The notes beneath the pieces were generated by a model that made no database searches, was not told the DNA's origin, and saw only the letters and a list, made by a program, of their open reading frames with translations. 49,155 nucleotides of DNA. Origin: Paracoccaceae bacterium (GTDB lineage Bacteria > Pseudomonadota > Alphaproteobacteria > Rhodobacterales > Rhodobacteraceae). Made by a program: the position numbers and the translations under genes. The stretch spans positions 1-49,155 of the forward strand of contig JAFWNM010000003.1 in the NCBI GenBank assembly GCA_017510335.1. Reading direction: 5' to 3'. Positions within the stretch are counted from its first letter, which is position 1; the number at the start of each line of letters is the position of its first letter. Positions 1 to 8,212 of the stretch are shown one piece after another.

Positions 1-2
1 GC

Positions 3-38
3 TGGATGCGCGACTGGCTGGCGCAGCGCGGGTATTGA
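3..38 (+). CDS. possible 3' end of a truncated upstream gene
   Basis: An open frame from base 3 ends at TGA 36-38 and would encode a C-terminus WMRDWLAQRGY. It is too short to identify. It converges on the DUF2793 gene, and both would end in a codon series containing GGTATTGA, which makes a 9-bp inverted repeat (31-39 and 104-112) around the hairpin between them. The other two forward frames give no better protein ending. Low confidence because only twelve codons are visible. Confidence 0.3.
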   Translation, partial: WMRDWLAQRGY

Positions 39-72
39 CAGCGCGCAGGCGCGCGCGCTGACCGGCGGGGGG

Positions 73-88
73 GGGGCGCATGCGCCCC
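73..88 (-). terminator. GC palindrome beside a G10 run, 3' of the DUF2793 gene
   Basis: GGGGCGCATGCGCCCC is a perfect 16-bp palindrome preceded by ten consecutive Gs (67-76). It lies 17 bases beyond the stop codon of the minus-strand DUF2793 gene. There is no T tract, so it is not a canonical intrinsic terminator. A near copy (GGGGGGCGC-CAT-GCGCCCCCC) sits in the same position 3' of trxB at 41705-41725. Confidence 0.4.
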
Positions 89-104
89 TGTGTTCTGGCG
101 CGGG

Positions 105-1388
105 TCAATACCATCGCCCCACAGCCGACAGGGCAACATTCACCCCGTTTGCACGCGCCCCGGCACTGGTCCATGCGTCAAACTGGCAGTTGGCGGGCGT
201 CGGGGAACTGATGGTTGCGCCATGAAAATCGGCCCCTTGGGCGCTGGCGGCGGCATGGGGCACGCTGGCAAAGGGCAGGGGGAATGTCCAGGATGTGGGC
301 GCGGAACTGCTTTGGGTGGGGCGTGTGGCCCAGACGCGCTGCACCCCGTTTGACAGGCGTTCAAACTGGCCCTGCGCGGTGCTGCCGGTTTCGGGTGCAC
401 GCTCCAGCACCCATTGGCCCGCGTGATGGCGCGCGCGCGTATCGCACTCGGGACGGATAAAGCCCGCGGGCAGCGCCGCGCCTGTGGGGGTGACACAGGG
501 CAGCGCAGGACCGGCATCCAGCGCCAGCGTGGCCGCGCCGGTATTGGCGAGCGTCGCGCGAAAGCGCAGTTCCAGCCCGTCGGGCAAGGGGGCTGCAAAT
601 CCCGCCCCGCTGGTCAGCGCCAGCGCATTGGCACTGCCCCCGACCGGCACGCGCAGAAGTGGCGTGGCCGCCAGCACTGCCGCACTGTCGCCCACCTTCA
701 GCAGGCGCCCCGGTGTTGTGTCGCCGGGGGTCTGGGTGACAGCCATACCGCTGGCCAACCCGCTGCCCGCATCCAGACGCAGCGCGTCGTGCCATGTGGT
801 GCCATCGGCACTGAGCTTGATGGTGAAATCATCATTGCCCGCCAGTCCCATTTCTGCCCGCCCCGACCAGTCGGACTGGAACAGCAGGCTTGCGGTCTGC
901 CCGGTCGCGGCCTTGTTGATCTTCATCTGATGGCCGGTGCCGTCATGGGTGAACAGGCTTGCATCCCCCGCCACGGCCAGCCGGTTGGTGGCATCTGCAC
1001 TGGTCCGAATTCCAAGGCTGTCCATCACCGGCGCAAGCACATCAGGCAGCCGCCAGTCGGTGCCGTCAAAAAACAGCAGGCGGCTTTCATCCAGCACCAT
1101 GGCAAGCCAGCCTGCGACAGGGGACAGGAAATCCCACGCCCCGCCATCGCGCAGCGCGATCTGCCCGGCCTGTCCCGCCCATTCGCCCCCCGCACCGGCA
1201 GGGACCAGATAGCAACTGCCGTTCAGCGCGGCCAGTGGTGGCAGGGTCAGCGTGCGACTGGCCACCGAAAGCTGGACCAGCACATCCAGCACGCGCAGCG
1301 CTTCGTTATGGGTGACGTGTTTCTGGGCCTGCGCGGGCTGGATATAGGGCAAAGACAACCGGGCAGAGTTTTCAGGGAGCGTGGGCAT
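105..1388 (-). CDS. DUF2793 domain protein, tail-fibre-like
   Basis: 427 residues. The N-terminus (LPYIQPAQAQKHVTHNEAL) is the typical start of DUF2793, a domain found in phage-like and gene-transfer-agent-associated proteins of Rhodobacteraceae. The middle is beta-rich with a fibre-type segment (FTIKLSADGTTWHDALRLD). The C-terminus (FPLPFASVPH, later VNVALSAVGRWY) resembles the C-terminal domain of phage tail fibres. ATG 1388 is chosen because DUF2793 starts there; the longer frame to 1451 adds 21 non-homologous residues. No other phage gene is in view, so it may be an unlinked fibre gene of a gene transfer agent. The domain call is firm; the role is inference. Confidence 0.75.
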   Translation of the reverse strand: MPTLPENSARLSLPYIQPAQAQKHVTHNEALRVLDVLVQLSVASRTLTLPPLAALNGSCYLVPAGAGGEWAGQAGQIALRDGGAWDFLSPVAGWLAMVLDESRLLFFDGTDWRLPDVLAPVMDSLGIRTSADATNRLAVAGDASLFTHDGTGHQMKINKAATGQTASLLFQSDWSGRAEMGLAGNDDFTIKLSADGTTWHDALRLDAGSGLASGMAVTQTPGDTTPGRLLKVGDSAAVLAATPLLRVPVGGSANALALTSGAGFAAPLPDGLELRFRATLANTGAATLALDAGPALPCVTPTGAALPAGFIRPECDTRARHHAGQWVLERAPETGSTAQGQFERLSNGVQRVWATRPTQSSSAPTSWTFPLPFASVPHAAASAQGADFHGATISSPTPANCQFDAWTSAGARANGVNVALSAVGRWY

Positions 1389-1539
1389 CGCGCAGACCTT
1401 TCTGACATGAACATGCCCAGACCATAGCGCGCGCGCCTTAACCCCAGCCAAGCACAGCGCACGGTCCCTTGGCGGATTGCAAATGTTTCACAGGTTCACT
1501 ACGCATAGGGCTGTTTTGCACAAGAATCGGGCGTGATGC

Positions 1540-2718
1540 ATGAAAATTGGCCTTTTCTTTTTGGTGGTCGGGTATCTGCTTAGCCAGTTCTACCGATCCT
1601 TTCTGGCGGTGCTGGCGGGGATGTTGCAAACCGATATCGGGGTCAGCGCCGATGATCTGGCGCTGTCATCGGGGCTTTGGTTTCTGGCCTTCGCGCTGAT
1701 GCAACTGCCGGTCGGTTGGGCGCTGGACCAATTCGGGCCGCGCCGCAGCACAGCGCTGGTTCTGGGCCTTGGGGGGACGGGCGGCGCGCTGGCTTTTGCG
1801 ATGGCGCAAAATGCGGTGCATGTGCATGTCGCAATGCTGTTTCTGGGGGTGGGTTGCGCGCCGGTGCTGATGGCAGCCTACTATATTTTCGCGCGCATCT
1901 ATCCGCCTGCGATTTTTGCAACCCTGGCAGGCGCGGTCATCGGATTTGGCAGTCTGGGCAATATTCTGGGGGCATTGCCGCTGGCATGGGCCGCAGAAGC
2001 GTTTGGCTGGCGCGAGACATTGTTTGCGCTGGCAGCGGGCACGGCGGTGATTGCAACAGTGTTGTGGTATGTGATCCAGGACCCCCCCGCAGTGACAGTC
2101 CCCGAAGGCGCGCGGGGCAGTTTGCTGGATTTGCTGAAAATTCCCGCGCTTTGGCTGATCCTGCCATTGCTGGCGGTGAATTACGCCCCGGCGGCGGGGT
2201 TGCGGGGCCTGTGGGCCGGGCCGTATTTCACGGATGTTTACGCAGCAGGTGCCACGCAGGTGGGGCAGATCACATTGCTGATGGCCTGTGCGATGATTGT
2301 GGGCAATTTTGCCTATGGGCCGCTGGACCGGCTGTTGGGGACACGCAAATGGGTCATTCTGGCGGGCAATACCCTGGGGGGGCTGTCGCTGCTGGCGCTG
2401 TGGCTGATGCCGGTGTCGGGGTTCTGGACCAGCGCGGTCCTGCTGGCGGCTGTGGGGCTGTTTGGTGCGTCCTTCCCGATGATGATGGCGCATGGGCGCA
2501 GCTTTTTTCCCGCCCATCTGATGGGGCGGGGGGTGACATTGCTGAACCTGTTTTCCATTGGCGGGGTGGGGGTGTTGCAGGTGCTGAGCGGGCGCGTGCA
2601 TTCTGCAGTGCCCGCCGTCCCGCCCGAGGCCCCCTATCAGGGGGTATTCCTGTTTTTTGGGCTGATCCTGCTGGCGGGCTGTGTGATCTTTGTTTTTGCC
2701 AGGGATCGCATGGATTGA
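1540..2718 (+). CDS. MFS permease
   Basis: 392 residues with about twelve hydrophobic segments, the length and pattern of a major facilitator superfamily transporter. The loop after the second helix carries a motif-A-like sequence (GWALDQFGPRRS). The N-terminus runs straight into the first helix (MKIGLFFLVVGYLL), and ATG 1540 is preceded only by a weak ribosome site. It is monocistronic, transcribed away from the DUF2793 gene and towards gabD. The substrate cannot be read from the sequence; nitrate/nitrite-type NNP signature motifs are absent. Confidence 0.8.
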   Translation: MKIGLFFLVVGYLLSQFYRSFLAVLAGMLQTDIGVSADDLALSSGLWFLAFALMQLPVGWALDQFGPRRSTALVLGLGGTGGALAFAMAQNAVHVHVAMLFLGVGCAPVLMAAYYIFARIYPPAIFATLAGAVIGFGSLGNILGALPLAWAAEAFGWRETLFALAAGTAVIATVLWYVIQDPPAVTVPEGARGSLLDLLKIPALWLILPLLAVNYAPAAGLRGLWAGPYFTDVYAAGATQVGQITLLMACAMIVGNFAYGPLDRLLGTRKWVILAGNTLGGLSLLALWLMPVSGFWTSAVLLAAVGLFGASFPMMMAHGRSFFPAHLMGRGVTLLNLFSIGGVGVLQVLSGRVHSAVPAVPPEAPYQGVFLFFGLILLAGCVIFVFARDRMD

Positions 2719-2754
2719 GGCTGCGCCAGGCGGGGTGGTTTGCCGTGACGTGGC

Positions 2755-2812
2755 TTGGGGGGCTGCAAGCCCCCCAAACCCCCCGCCTCAAGGGGGGCAC
2801 ACCCCCCTTGAG
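2755..2812. terminator. tandem G6/C6 hairpins between convergent genes
   Basis: Two perfect inverted repeats lie in tandem. The first is TTGGGGGGCT (2755-2764), loop GCA, AGCCCCCCAA (2768-2777). The second is CTCAAGGGGGG (2787-2797), loop CACA, CCCCCCTTGAG (2802-2812). They sit between the ends of the MFS gene (2718) and gabD (2874), so they could stop transcription from both sides. Neither has a clear T tract. Confidence 0.6.
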
Positions 2813-2873
2813 AAACCCCGGTGGATATTTGGGCCAGCGTGAAAGCACGATTGTCCGGTGTCTGCCCCGGTCG

Positions 2874-4361
2874 TCAGCCCCAGTCGCGGCAGACATATTT
2901 GATGTCGGTGAAGGCCTCCATGCCCCAGCGCGCGCCTTCGCGCCCGAGGCCGGATTGTTTCATGCCCCCGAAAGGAATGGGCGCGCCGGTAACCTTGGTG
3001 CGGTTGACCGCGACCATGCCAAATTGCAGCGCGCGCGTCATGCGGTAGATGCGGCGCGGGTCCAGTGTGTGGACATAGGCCACAAGCCCGAATTCGGTGG
3101 CGTTGGCGCGCGAGATGGCACAGGATTCGGACTCGAACGGGGTGACGGCGGCGACGGGGCCAAAGGTTTCTTCATGCATGATTCGGGCATCACCGGGGAC
3201 ATCGACCAGAAGGGTGGGTTTGTAGTAGAGCGGGCCTTGGGCATCGCGTGCGCCGCCCACCAGGCAGCGCGCGCCGCGGGCCATGGCGTCGGCCACATGG
3301 GATTCCTGTTTGGCCACTGCGCGTTCATGCATCAGGGGGCCGAGGTCGCAATCTTCCATGCCCGGGCCAAGCGTCAGTTTGCTGATGGCGGCGGCAAAGC
3401 GGGTGCAGAATTCGTCATAGACAGGGCGCTGCACCAAAAAGCGGTTGGCGCCCAGGCAATCCTGGCCGGTGGTGGCGAATTTCGCCTTGACGGCTTCGGC
3501 CACAGCGCGGTCGAGATCGGCATCGGCAAACACGATGAAGGGTGCATGTCCGCCCAGTTCCAGCACCAGCCGTTTGATGGTGTCGGCCGACTGGCGATAG
3601 AGAACCCGCCCCACTTCGGTGGAGCCGGTGAAGGACAGCGCGCGCACGCGGGTGTCTTGTGTCCATGTTCCGACGATTTCAGGCGCATCGCCGGGGACCA
3701 CGTTCAGGACGCCCGCAGGAATGCCCGCGCGTTCGGCCAGAACGGCCAGCGCCAGCGCTGATAGCGGGGTTTCCGCGGACGGGTGCACCACGCAGGTGCA
3801 ACCCGCCGCAAGCGCCGCGGCGGCCTTGCGGGTGACCATGGCGCAGGGAAAGTTCCATGGTGTGACAAGGGCCGCGACGCCCACAGGTTCGCGCCAGAGT
3901 TCGACCTCGGCATCGGGGAGGTGGGATGTCACGCCGCGAATATCGGGGCGCTTGGCTTCTTCAGCGTAGAATTCGACGAAGCCTGCGCCATATTCAATTT
4001 CACCGCGTGCCTCGGACAGGGGTTTGCCTTGTTCGGCGACCATGATCAGGGCCAGATCCTCGAGGTTGGCGATGATCAGGTCGAACCAGCGGCGCAGGGT
4101 GGTGCTGCGTGTCTGGGGCAGCGCGGCGGACCAGTCGGCGAAGGCGGCCTGTGCGGCGTCGACTGCGGCGCGTGCATCGGGGGCGCGCATGCGTGCCACG
4201 CGGGCGCAGTCCCTGCCAGTGGCCGGGTCGGTGACAGCGAAATCGGATGCCGCGCCGCGCCAGCCCGCGATATAGGCGTCACTGCGCAACAAGGAGGGGT
4301 CCGCGAGCAGCGAGGATAATTCGGGCGTGTGGGGGGCTGGGGCGCGGGCGGGGCGTGTCAT
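2874..4361 (-). CDS. gabD: NAD(P)-dependent succinate-semialdehyde dehydrogenase (GabD-type ALDH)
   Basis: 495 residues, the usual length for a class I aldehyde dehydrogenase of the GabD group, which oxidises succinate semialdehyde (or a related omega-semialdehyde) to the acid. Visible: TPWNFP with Asn170, FTGSTEVG (245-251), the base Glu268 in LELGG and the nucleophile Cys302 in TTGQDCLGANR. Oddity: the cofactor-ribose lysine of the family (KP..TP) is His193 here (VVHPSAETP). ATG 4361 begins the family-length protein; the frame runs further upstream without homology. The AsnC-type regulator lies upstream on the same strand, with repeat copy A between them. The same regulator-dehydrogenase order is known from ectoine-degradation clusters, so an aspartate-semialdehyde-type substrate is an alternative. 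Confidence 0.8.
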   Translation of the reverse strand: MTRPARAPAPHTPELSSLLADPSLLRSDAYIAGWRGAASDFAVTDPATGRDCARVARMRAPDARAAVDAAQAAFADWSAALPQTRSTTLRRWFDLIIANLEDLALIMVAEQGKPLSEARGEIEYGAGFVEFYAEEAKRPDIRGVTSHLPDAEVELWREPVGVAALVTPWNFPCAMVTRKAAAALAAGCTCVVHPSAETPLSALALAVLAERAGIPAGVLNVVPGDAPEIVGTWTQDTRVRALSFTGSTEVGRVLYRQSADTIKRLVLELGGHAPFIVFADADLDRAVAEAVKAKFATTGQDCLGANRFLVQRPVYDEFCTRFAAAISKLTLGPGMEDCDLGPLMHERAVAKQESHVADAMARGARCLVGGARDAQGPLYYKPTLLVDVPGDARIMHEETFGPVAAVTPFESESCAISRANATEFGLVAYVHTLDPRRIYRMTRALQFGMVAVNRTKVTGAPIPFGGMKQSGLGREGARWGMEAFTDIKYVCRDWG

Positions 4362-4540
4362 GGGCGAACCTTTGGCTAGAGGGATATGCCAGCAGTATAG
4401 CTGTGCCCTGGCAGAAGAAACGGTGCTGCGATCTGGTGCGCGGCAGGGGATTGTTCCGAATTCGGTGTGTCTTTCCGATGATCCGTCTGGGGATCGGGGG
4501 TGTGGGCGCGGGCATTGCGGGCGCCTTTGGCGTGAAGGGG

Positions 4541-4760
4541 GCGTTGGCGCTTGGATCAAGCCCGCGCACTCGGCGGGCCGGGGTCTGCCGATCCGGCGTC
4601 CTAGGGGAAGCGTATTATCCAGGCGGCGTATTCCTGACGTCAAAGGCCTGCACTTCCCGCAGGTCATCGGCAGGCTTAGGGACGGCCCGCCGATGGCGTG
4701 GGCCACCTGCGGTCTTGATTCCGCGCTTTGGGGGACTGCTTCCCGCCAGCCAGGTCCAGC
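4541..4760 (-). repeat. dispersed structured 3' element, copy A (full length)
   Basis: Read on the minus strand, this stretch aligns along most of its length with 20481-20690. Shared blocks are the GCGGAATCAAGACCGCAGG region, the ATCGGCGGGCCG / GCCTGCCGAT hairpin (4666-4694), TCAGGAATACGCCGCC, GGCAGACCCCGGCCCGCCG and GCGGGCTTGATCCAAGC. It starts about 19 bases after the stop of the Lrp/AsnC gene, in that gene's orientation, and fills most of the 417-base gap to gabD. Confidence 0.75.
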
Positions 4761-4778
4761 CTTGCCGAGCTGCGGCTT

Positions 4779-5255
4779 CTACAGCAGAACCTGCAAGGGC
4801 AAGGGGGCGTCCTTGACGTTTTTGGTGACAATATAGGTGAAGTATCGCTTCACACCCGCGCGCCGCGCCAGCAGCCCGTCCATAAGCACCTGATAGGCCG
4901 CGATATCGCAGGTGGTCACTTTCAACAGATAGTCGAAGCCCCCGCCAAGCGACCAGCAATCGGTAATTTCATCCAGCGCCGCGATGGCGCGTTCAAAGCG
5001 CTGGAAATCTTCGGATTTATGGCTGTCGAGTTCGATTGTCACGAATATGACGACATGGGGCGCAATACGTGCCAGTGCGATGTCGGCGCGGTAGCCCCGG
5101 ATCAGGCCGGCATCCTCCAGCCGCTTCAGGCGTTCCCAGCACGGCGCGGGCGACAGGTTGACGCGCCGGGCCAGTTCAGCCTTGGTGATCCGCCCTTCGC
5201 GTGAAAGGATGGACAGAATTGCAATATCGCGGGCATCAAGGGCGGGGCTGCGCAT
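4779..5255 (-). CDS. Lrp/AsnC family regulator (ectoine-cluster AsnC/DoeX-like)
   Basis: 158 residues. N-terminal helix-turn-helix (LDARDIAILSILSREGRITKAELARRVNLSPAPCWERLKRLEDAGLI, shown only in part by this description of residues 6-52) is followed by an AsnC/RAM ligand domain with GGGFDYLLKV and YFTYIVTKNVK. These C-terminal features recall AsnC/DoeX regulators of ectoine catabolism, from memory of the family. ATG 5255 is chosen because the helix-turn-helix begins a few residues later; the frame extends to 5378 with non-homologous sequence. It is divergent from the mnh operon and upstream of gabD on the same strand, so gabD and itself are plausible targets. Confidence 0.85.
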   Translation of the reverse strand: MRSPALDARDIAILSILSREGRITKAELARRVNLSPAPCWERLKRLEDAGLIRGYRADIALARIAPHVVIFVTIELDSHKSEDFQRFERAIAALDEITDCWSLGGGFDYLLKVTTCDIAAYQVLMDGLLARRAGVKRYFTYIVTKNVKDAPLPLQVLL

Positions 5256-5391
5256 TGTCCCAGCTTTCGAGAGCGGGCGCGCATTGTCAAGGGCAGGGGC
5301 GCTGCACCTGCGCCCGTGCAAACCGCGCTTGTGAGCGCAATCAGAAGGCGCAACAGGTTTATCCATGCGGAAACACAAATTTTTTGACCGA

Positions 5392-5416
5392 TTTGCGTTG
5401 CGAATTTTGGCGCAAA
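5392..5416. promoter_or_regulatory. inverted repeat, candidate AsnC-type operator
   Basis: TTTGCG (5392-5397) and CGCAAA (5411-5416) form a 6-bp inverted repeat with a 13-base spacer in an AT-rich patch between the divergent regulator and mnhA. Position and symmetry suit an Lrp/AsnC operator, but no consensus is tight enough to be sure. Confidence 0.35.
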
Positions 5417-5495
5417 ATGTGAAACAACGCGCGCCAAGCCGGTATCATGCGGCAGGGCAACCGACATAAGTGCAAATCAGGAGTCGACCGATCAG

Positions 5496-7790
5496 ATGGC
5501 AGAGCCTTCCGACCCGAACGCGCCCTGGGTGACGCCTGCGGGCATGATCACCGTAGCGTTGACCGCCGCATTATTCCTGTTTTTCCTGCAGTATCTGCCT
5601 GTTGTGCCCCGTGATGGTGCGGTGCAATGGGTCTGGGACTGGATACCCAGCCTGCAAGTGCGGCTGTCCTTCTGGCTGGACGGGTTAAGCCTGATGTTTG
5701 CGCTGCTGATCACGGGGATTGGCACGCTGGTGATGCTGTATGCCGCGCGTTATCTGGCCGGGCATCCGCAATATAACAGGTTTGCGCTGTATCTGTTCAG
5801 CTTCATGTTGTCGATGCTGGGGCTTGTTCTGGCCGATAACCTGATTGCGTTATTCGTGTTCTGGGAACTGACGACCTTCACATCCTATCTGTTGATCGGG
5901 TTTTCGCATACCGACCCCAAATCGCGGCGCAATGCGTTGCAGGCCTTGTTGCTGACGGCAGCAGGCGGGCTGGCGCTGCTGGCGGGGTTCATCCTGATCG
6001 GGATCACGCAAGGCACGTTCGAATTGTCGCAACTGAACGCGGCGGGCAGCATGGCCGAACATCCCATCTATCTGGGTATTCTGATTCTGGTGTTGTTGGG
6101 GGCGTTTACCAAATCGGCGCAGGTGCCGTTTCATTTCTGGTTGCCCAATGCCATGGCCGCGCCCACGCCGGTTTCGGCCTATCTGCATTCGGCCACGATG
6201 GTGAAGGCGGGGGTCTATCTGCTGGCGCGGATGCATCCCAGCCTGTCGGGCAGTGATGTCTGGGTCTATACGCTGACCATTTTTGGGGCGGTGACGGCGG
6301 TGTTTGCGTCCTTCATGGCGCTGCGCCAGACGGACCTGAAACAGACGCTGGCCTATACCACGCTGATGGCACTTGGCACACTGGTCATGTTTCTGGCCGG
6401 GTCATCGGGCTATGCAATTACGGCGGCGATGACATTCTTGCTGGTGCATTCACTGTATAAGGCGGGCTTGTTTCTGGTTATCGGGATCATTGACCACGAA
6501 ACGGGCACGCGGGACGCCAATGTTCTGGGCGGGTTGGCGCGGGCCATGCCGCTGACAGCGGTGGCGGCGGGGCTGTCGGGGTTGGCGATGGCGGGCATTC
6601 CGCCGTTTCTGGGCTTCATCGCCAAGGAAGTGGCCTATGCTGGCGCGCTGACCATGGCGATCAGCTGGTTTGTTGTCATCATGGGGATGGCTGCGTTTGC
6701 GCTGATGTTCGCGATCGCGCTGATCGTGGCATGGAAGCCGTTTTTCGGCCCGCAAGGGGATTTGCCGCGCACACCCCATGAGGGGCCTTGGGCCATGGTG
6801 CTGGGGCCTGTGACATTGTCTGTTATCGGGCTTCTGGCGGGGCTTTTGCCGGGGGTGACGGCCTATTATCTGGTGGAACCCGCAGTTGCCGCCGTGATGG
6901 GCGCGCCTGATACGGGCGGGCGGCTGAAGCTGTGGGCGGGGGTGAACCTGCCCTTGGGGCTTAGCCTGCTGACATTCGCATTGGGGTTTGTGCTGTATCT
7001 GGGGCATGGGCGGTTGCGCGCCATGCTGGCCGCCATGGAAGCGCGCGCCATCAACATGGATGCAAGCTGGGATGTCCTGCTTGAGCGCTTCATGGCTGTT
7101 GCCAAAGGCCAGACCCGCCTTATCCAGACGGGTGTTTTGCGCCACTACATGTTCGTGACATTCGCGGTTTTTGCGCTGACGGTTCTGGCGACATTGGTGC
7201 TGCGCCCCGCTGCTGTGCCGGTGCTGGATTTCGCGGGCACCGGCTTTGTGGAATGGGGCATTGCGGCACTGATTGGCGCGGGCACAGTGCTGGTGGTGCT
7301 GACATCATCGCGTATTGCCGCGCTGGTGGGGCTTGGCGTTGTGGGGATCGGCGTTGCGCTGATCTTCATCGCCTATTCCGCGCCTGATGTGGCGATCACG
7401 CAAATTCTGGTGGAATTGCTGGTGGTGGTGCTGCTGGCAGTGGCGTTGCTGAAAATGCCGCATCTGGACCGCACCGGCAAACAGACACATCGCCCGTTTG
7501 ATGCGGGACTGGCCGTTCTGGTGGGCGGGGTCACTGCGTGGGTGTTGCTGCGCGTGACCAACACCCCCTTCGACCGCCGCCTGACCGATTTCTTCGAGGC
7601 GTCGTCGTGGACCGAGGCGTTCGGGCGCAATATCGTCAATGTCATTCTTGTGGATTTCCGCACGCTGGACACATTTGGCGAAATCGCGGTCGTGATTGTT
7701 GCGGCGCTGGGGGCGTTTGCCTTGCTCAAAGGGGGGGCAAAGCGCGCCCCTGAAGGCACCCCCGATCCCAAAGAGGAGGAACGCCCATGA
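5496..7790 (+). CDS. mnhA: Mrp/Mnh cation:proton antiporter subunit A
   Basis: 764 residues, polytopic inner-membrane protein related to complex I NuoL. It forms, with MnhB-G, a Na+(K+)/H+ antiporter that acidifies the cytoplasm and exports sodium. Visible: the key Glu124 in FWELTTFTSYLL, Lys206 in TKSAQVPFHFWLP, the Proton_antipo_M core (about residues 115-400), and a C-terminal DUF4040/MbhD-like part (about 590-700). MnhB is a separate gene, so this is not the fused MnhAB form. ATG 5496 follows CAGGAG with a fairly long gap. First gene of a seven-gene operon; its stop overlaps mnhB (ATGA). Confidence 0.95.
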   Translation: MAEPSDPNAPWVTPAGMITVALTAALFLFFLQYLPVVPRDGAVQWVWDWIPSLQVRLSFWLDGLSLMFALLITGIGTLVMLYAARYLAGHPQYNRFALYLFSFMLSMLGLVLADNLIALFVFWELTTFTSYLLIGFSHTDPKSRRNALQALLLTAAGGLALLAGFILIGITQGTFELSQLNAAGSMAEHPIYLGILILVLLGAFTKSAQVPFHFWLPNAMAAPTPVSAYLHSATMVKAGVYLLARMHPSLSGSDVWVYTLTIFGAVTAVFASFMALRQTDLKQTLAYTTLMALGTLVMFLAGSSGYAITAAMTFLLVHSLYKAGLFLVIGIIDHETGTRDANVLGGLARAMPLTAVAAGLSGLAMAGIPPFLGFIAKEVAYAGALTMAISWFVVIMGMAAFALMFAIALIVAWKPFFGPQGDLPRTPHEGPWAMVLGPVTLSVIGLLAGLLPGVTAYYLVEPAVAAVMGAPDTGGRLKLWAGVNLPLGLSLLTFALGFVLYLGHGRLRAMLAAMEARAINMDASWDVLLERFMAVAKGQTRLIQTGVLRHYMFVTFAVFALTVLATLVLRPAAVPVLDFAGTGFVEWGIAALIGAGTVLVVLTSSRIAALVGLGVVGIGVALIFIAYSAPDVAITQILVELLVVVLLAVALLKMPHLDRTGKQTHRPFDAGLAVLVGGVTAWVLLRVTNTPFDRRLTDFFEASSWTEAFGRNIVNVILVDFRTLDTFGEIAVVIVAALGAFALLKGGAKRAPEGTPDPKEEERP

Positions 7791-8209
7791 ACTCCATCAT
7801 CTTTACGGCGGGTGCGCGCATTCTGGTGGCCCTGCTGTTCATCTTTTCGCTGTTCATGCTGCTGCGCGGGCACAACCTGCCCGGTGGCGGGTTTATCGGC
7901 GGGTTGCTGGGGGCGGTGGCGTTTATTGTCTATTCGCTGGCCTGCGGCCCGGCCGAGGCCAAATCCGCGCTACGTGTCAGTCCCGAGGGCATTGCCGCTG
8001 TGGGCCTTGGTATTGCGCTGGTGGCGGGGCTGGTGTCGTTTTTCTTCGGCGATCCCTTCTTTACCGGCCAATGGTATTGGGTGGGGGGCGACAGTTATGA
8101 AACATCGCTTTTCACCATAAACACTGTGCTGGTGTTCGACATTGGTGTGTATCTGGTGGTGCTGGGGTCGATCCTGTCGCTTGCCTATGCATTCGAGGAG
8201 GAAACCTGA
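7787..8209 (+). CDS. mnhB: Mrp/Mnh antiporter subunit B
   Basis: 140 residues with four hydrophobic segments and the MnhB signature LRGHNLPGGGFIGGL near residue 30, followed by FFFGDPFFTGQWYWVGG and a C-terminal helix. It starts in a 4-base overlap with mnhA, preceded by AGGAGG. In this antiporter family MnhB is a small membrane subunit needed for assembly and activity. Confidence 0.95.
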   Translation: MNSIIFTAGARILVALLFIFSLFMLLRGHNLPGGGFIGGLLGAVAFIVYSLACGPAEAKSALRVSPEGIAAVGLGIALVAGLVSFFFGDPFFTGQWYWVGGDSYETSLFTINTVLVFDIGVYLVVLGSILSLAYAFEEET

Positions 8210-8212
8210 CCC

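Noticed and set aside
1486-1505. TGTTTCACAGGTTCAC as a parS-like site
   Set aside because: parS needs the palindrome TGTTTCACGTGAAACA; the right half is not present here.
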